Assembly: GCA_015494185.1 (NCBI GenBank) | Contig: WGBT01000038.1 | Span: 1-6,629 of the forward strand | DNA from: Hyphomicrobiales bacterium | GTDB taxonomy: Bacteria > Pseudomonadota > Alphaproteobacteria > Rhizobiales > S144-35 | DNA length: 6,629 nucleotides | Reading direction: 5' to 3' | Shown here: positions 3,847 through 6,629 of the stretch, piece after piece | Position numbering within the stretch: the first letter of the stretch is position 1 | How the letters are laid out: each line of letters starts with the position of its first letter | Notes under the pieces: model-generated | What the model saw: only the letters and a program-made list of their open reading frames with translations | Told to the model about the DNA's origin: nothing | The model's database searches: none | Made by a program: the position numbers and the translations under genes

Positions 3847-6513
3847 ATGACACGCTCAGTTCGAACCATCTGCCCTTATTGCGGGGTTGGATGCGGGGTC
3901 ATTGCAACAGTTGACGATGATACGGGTCGGGTGACTGTCAAAGGGGATCCGGCGCATCCGGCCAATTATGGGCGGCTATGCTCCAAAGGCGCAGCCCTTG
4001 GCGATACGCTGGGCCTTAAGGGGCGGCTTTTGCGGCCCCAAATTCGCGGTGAGGTGGTCAGCCTGGAGGCGGCGTTGCAGGCCGTTGCCGATGGCTTTAA
4101 CGAGGTCATTGCAAAACACGGTCCCAACAGTGTCGCCTTTTATGTCTCCGGGCAATTGCTGACCGAGGATTATTATGTCGCCAACAAGCTGATGAAAGGC
4201 TTTATTGGCGCGGCCAATATCGACACCAATTCCCGGCTGTGTATGGCCTCCAGCGTTGCCGGTCACAAGCGGGCCTTTGGTTTTGACAGCGTGCCGGGCT
4301 GTTATGAAGATCTGGAACAGGCCGATCTGGTCGTTCTGGTGGGCAGCAATATGGCCTGGTGTCACCCGGTGTTGTATCAGCGGGTGATGGCGGCGCGGGC
4401 GGAAAATCCGGCGCACAGACTGGTGGTCATCGATCCGCGGCGCACCGACAGTTGTGAGGGGGCGGACCTGCATCTGCCGGTCAAGCCAGGCAGCGATGTG
4501 GCGCTTTTCAATGGCCTGCTGAGCTATCTCGATGCGGCCGGTTGTTGTGATCAGGGTTTTGTGCGCGATTTCACCGATCAAGCAAAGGAGGCGCTTGAGG
4601 CAGCCCGCGAATCCGTGCCTGATATTGCCACGGCAGCACAGATTTGCGGGCTCGCCGAAGAGGATCTGCAGCGTTTCTATAGCTGGTTTGCAGCCACGGA
4701 AAAGGTGGTTACGCTGTTTGCTGAAGGGGTTAACCAATCCTCTGCCGGCACCGATAAAGTCAATGCCATCATCAACGCTCATCTTTTCACCGGGCGCATT
4801 GCCAAGCCGGGGGCGGGGCCGTTTTCACTGACCGGGCAAAGCAACGCCATGGGCGGCCGTGAAGTCGGCGGTTTGGCCAATCAGCTGGCGGGGCATATGG
4901 TTTTGGAAAAGGCCGCTCACCGCAAGATCGTTGAACAGTTCTGGAAATGTGGCCCGCTTCCGGCAAAGCCTGGTCTGACCGCCGTGGACATGTTCAATGC
5001 CCTCCATGATGGGCGGATCAAGGCGATCTGGATCATGTGCACCAACCCCGCCGTCAGCTTGCCCAATGCCAGCCATGTCCGCGAGGCTTTGGCCAAATGT
5101 GATCTGGTGGTGGTTTCCGATGTGCTGGAGAAAACCGACACCACGGCCTATGCGGATATTCTGCTGCCGGCCGCCCCCTGGGGTGAAAAGAGCGGCACAG
5201 TGACCAATTCCGAGCGGCGGATTTCCCGGATGCGCGCCTTTTTGGCGCCCGCTGGTGACGCCAAGCCCGACTGGTGGCTGATCAAGGAAGTGGCCCGGCG
5301 GATGGGCCATGAACAGGCTTTTGCGTTTGAAAGTGCCGCGGCGGTGTTTCGGGAACATGCGGCACTGTCGGGCTTTGAAAACGAGGGCCAGCGGGATTTC
5401 GATATTTCGGCTTTGGCGGAGCTGTCTGATCACGCCTATGATGAGCTGCAACCGGTGCAATGGCCGGTGACCCGCAAGGCTCCTCTTGGCACCGCCCGGC
5501 TGTTTACCGAGGGGCGTTTTTTCACGCCGTCAGGCAAGGCGCAGTTCCAGCCTCTGACACCGCGTCCGCCGCGAAATCCAACCAGCAAGGAATATCCGTT
5601 CATTCTCAATACCGGCCGGATCCGCGATCAGTGGCACACCATGACCCGCACGGCGCGCGCGCCACAGCTCAACACCCATATTCCTGAGCCGGTCGTCAGC
5701 TTACATCCGCTCGATGCCGAAGAATTGGGTGTCAAGGACCATCATTTGGTGGAAATCAAGAGCCGTTGGGGCGCGACCATCATGCGCGCGCAGCTTACCG
5801 ACAGCCAGCGGCGGCAAGAGGTTTTTGCGCCAATGCATTGGACCGATACTCATGCCAAATATGGCCGTATCGGCACGCTTGTCAATCCGGTGGTGGATCC
5901 GATTTCCCATCAGCCTGAATCCAAACATACCCCGGTTGCCATTCGCCCCATAGCGGTGAAGTGGTATGGTTTTTTGCTGTCACGGCGTGATCTCGATCTA
6001 TCGCCTTTTGATTATTGGGTGCGTGCTGAGACGCAGTATTGTGTTCAGGTAGAGCTGGCCGGGTTTGAGCCATGGCAAGATTGGCCGGCGCGGGCGCGGG
6101 AAATTCTTTGTACACCGGAGAAAAAACGGGAATGGATCGAATATTCCGATCCGAAATTGCAGGTCCACCGCTTTGCCCGGCTGGCCGATGGGCGGCTGGA
6201 TTCCTGCCTGTTTATTGCGCCCCAGCCGCTGACCCAGTCGCGTGATTGGCTGACCTCGCTGTTTGGGCTTGCGCGTCTTGACCGCGCCACCCGTTCAGCC
6301 CTTTTGGCTGGCAAGCCTTTGTCCCAAGCTAATGACAAGGGGGCGATTGTCTGTTCATGTTTCCAGATTGGTGAAAAGCAGATCGAAAAGGCGATTTTGA
6401 ACGATGGTGCCGGGAGCGTTGAGGCGATTGGAGAGTTGCTCAAGGCGGGCACCAATTGCGGCTCTTGCAAACCAGAGATCAGCCGTCTGATTGCCGCGGC
6501 CAAAAGCGGATGA
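3847..6513 (+). CDS. nasA: Assimilatory nitrate reductase catalytic subunit (molybdopterin enzyme) with C-terminal [2Fe-2S] domain
   Basis: This cytoplasmic enzyme reduces nitrate to nitrite at a bis-MGD molybdenum centre. The 888-residue product begins with the N-terminal [4Fe-4S] domain (C9, C12, C16, C45, in ICPYCGVGCGV and GRLCSKG). The molybdopterin oxidoreductase domain follows; C132 in NSRLCMASSVAG is the expected Mo ligand, and GQSNAMGGREVGGLANQ (330-346) is typical of the NasA/NarB/NapA branch. A molydopterin dinucleotide-binding domain spans about 584-700 (FILNTGRIRDQWHTMT), and a C-terminal BFD-like [2Fe-2S] domain carries C836, C838, C871 and C874, as in Klebsiella-type NasA and unlike the shorter cyanobacterial NarB. 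There is no Tat signal, which argues against periplasmic NapA, and no selenocysteine, which argues against FdhF-type formate dehydrogenase. It lies 137 bases after nirD and is probably in the same sigma-54 transcript. The ATG lacks a clear Shine-Dalgarno sequence. No NasC-like reductase follows within the window. In Paracoccus nomenclature this would be nasC. Confidence 0.95.
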   Translation: MTRSVRTICPYCGVGCGVIATVDDDTGRVTVKGDPAHPANYGRLCSKGAALGDTLGLKGRLLRPQIRGEVVSLEAALQAVADGFNEVIAKHGPNSVAFYVSGQLLTEDYYVANKLMKGFIGAANIDTNSRLCMASSVAGHKRAFGFDSVPGCYEDLEQADLVVLVGSNMAWCHPVLYQRVMAARAENPAHRLVVIDPRRTDSCEGADLHLPVKPGSDVALFNGLLSYLDAAGCCDQGFVRDFTDQAKEALEAARESVPDIATAAQICGLAEEDLQRFYSWFAATEKVVTLFAEGVNQSSAGTDKVNAIINAHLFTGRIAKPGAGPFSLTGQSNAMGGREVGGLANQLAGHMVLEKAAHRKIVEQFWKCGPLPAKPGLTAVDMFNALHDGRIKAIWIMCTNPAVSLPNASHVREALAKCDLVVVSDVLEKTDTTAYADILLPAAPWGEKSGTVTNSERRISRMRAFLAPAGDAKPDWWLIKEVARRMGHEQAFAFESAAAVFREHAALSGFENEGQRDFDISALAELSDHAYDELQPVQWPVTRKAPLGTARLFTEGRFFTPSGKAQFQPLTPRPPRNPTSKEYPFILNTGRIRDQWHTMTRTARAPQLNTHIPEPVVSLHPLDAEELGVKDHHLVEIKSRWGATIMRAQLTDSQRRQEVFAPMHWTDTHAKYGRIGTLVNPVVDPISHQPESKHTPVAIRPIAVKWYGFLLSRRDLDLSPFDYWVRAETQYCVQVELAGFEPWQDWPARAREILCTPEKKREWIEYSDPKLQVHRFARLADGRLDSCLFIAPQPLTQSRDWLTSLFGLARLDRATRSALLAGKPLSQANDKGAIVCSCFQIGEKQIEKAILNDGAGSVEAIGELLKAGTNCGSCKPEISRLIAAAKSG

Positions 6514-6629
6514 AAGCCGCTCCTGGCAATATCGCAGGTTGACCTATTTATGCTTTTGGTAATCCCTTTGATATTTATTGCGTTAATTGAACGGTGCGAA
6601 TCAAGGTCAGGGACCGTATAAGTATATAC
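6514..6629. other. Downstream intergenic stretch, no gene seen
   Basis: These 116 bases turn AT-rich after nasA. A short hairpin (AGCGG 6505-6509, CCGCT 6517-6521) spans the nasA stop but lacks a T run, so no terminator can be called. Near the edge are a small inverted repeat (GGTC 6605-6608, GACC 6612-6615) and TATAAG at 6617-6622, which resembles a -10 hexamer, but there is no -35 at proper spacing. It may be the start of the promoter region of a next gene outside the window. Confidence 0.5.

Noticed and set aside
1215..5460. Long minus-strand open frames within nirB and nasA (for example 1215-1790, 1869-2567, 2703-3335, 3976-4782, 4825-5460)
   Set aside because: They are antisense shadows of well-supported genes in GC-rich codon context, with low-complexity, motif-free products and no ribosome binding sites that I could support.
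3847..6513. Periplasmic nitrate reductase NapA or formate dehydrogenase for the molybdoenzyme
   Set aside because: There is no Tat signal or selenocysteine codon; the C-terminal BFD domain and the nirBD neighbours point to assimilatory NasA.
6505..6521. Terminator after nasA
   Set aside because: The 5-bp stem with a 7-base loop spans the stop codon and is followed by mixed sequence without a T tract.
1..6629. A novel defence, mobile or CRISPR-type system
   Set aside because: No transposase, integrase, repeat-spacer array, toxin-antitoxin pair or unknown conserved gene is visible; all coding space is explained by moeA, moaD, nirB, nirD and nasA.

Overview
The window carries a compact nitrate/nitrite assimilation locus from a moderately GC-rich Gram-negative bacterium, most probably an alphaproteobacterium. 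That placement is an inference from gene content, codon use and the sigma-54 promoter; no rRNA or taxonomic marker is present. All genes look intact except the one cut by the left edge, and I see no insertion sequence, CRISPR array, tRNA or rRNA.

Layout. On the minus strand, positions 1-587 hold two molybdenum-cofactor genes read leftwards: moaD (complete), then the 5' part of moeA, which runs off the window and is recognised here by direct translation. A 300-base AT-rich divergent intergenic region (588-887) separates them from a plus-strand block: nirB (large siroheme subunit of NADH nitrite reductase), nirD (Rieske-type small subunit, 4-base ATGA overlap with nirB) and, after a 137-base repeat-bearing gap, nasA (assimilatory molybdopterin nitrate reductase with a C-terminal [2Fe-2S] BFD domain). 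The last 116 bases hold no gene that I can support.

How the genes work together. MoaD and MoeA act in building the molybdenum cofactor that NasA needs. NasA reduces nitrate to nitrite in the cytoplasm, and NirB/NirD reduce nitrite to ammonium with NADH. No nitrate transporter, siroheme synthase or NasC-type flavoprotein is in the window, so uptake, siroheme supply and the electron donor of NasA must be encoded elsewhere or, for electrons, be shared with NirB/NirD.

Regulation is the most informative part. The intergenic region holds a near-perfect sigma-54 (RpoN) -24/-12 element reading into nirB, a full match to the IHF consensus about 50 bases upstream of the predicted start, and a 29-base imperfect inverted repeat about 128 bases upstream, where an enhancer-binding activator would sit. 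This fits nitrogen-status control. The core enzymes are conventional; the less ordinary points are the unidentified enhancer palindrome, a 15-bp tandem repeat abutting the nasA start, and a moeA ribosome binding site embedded in the Gly-Gly codons of moaD.
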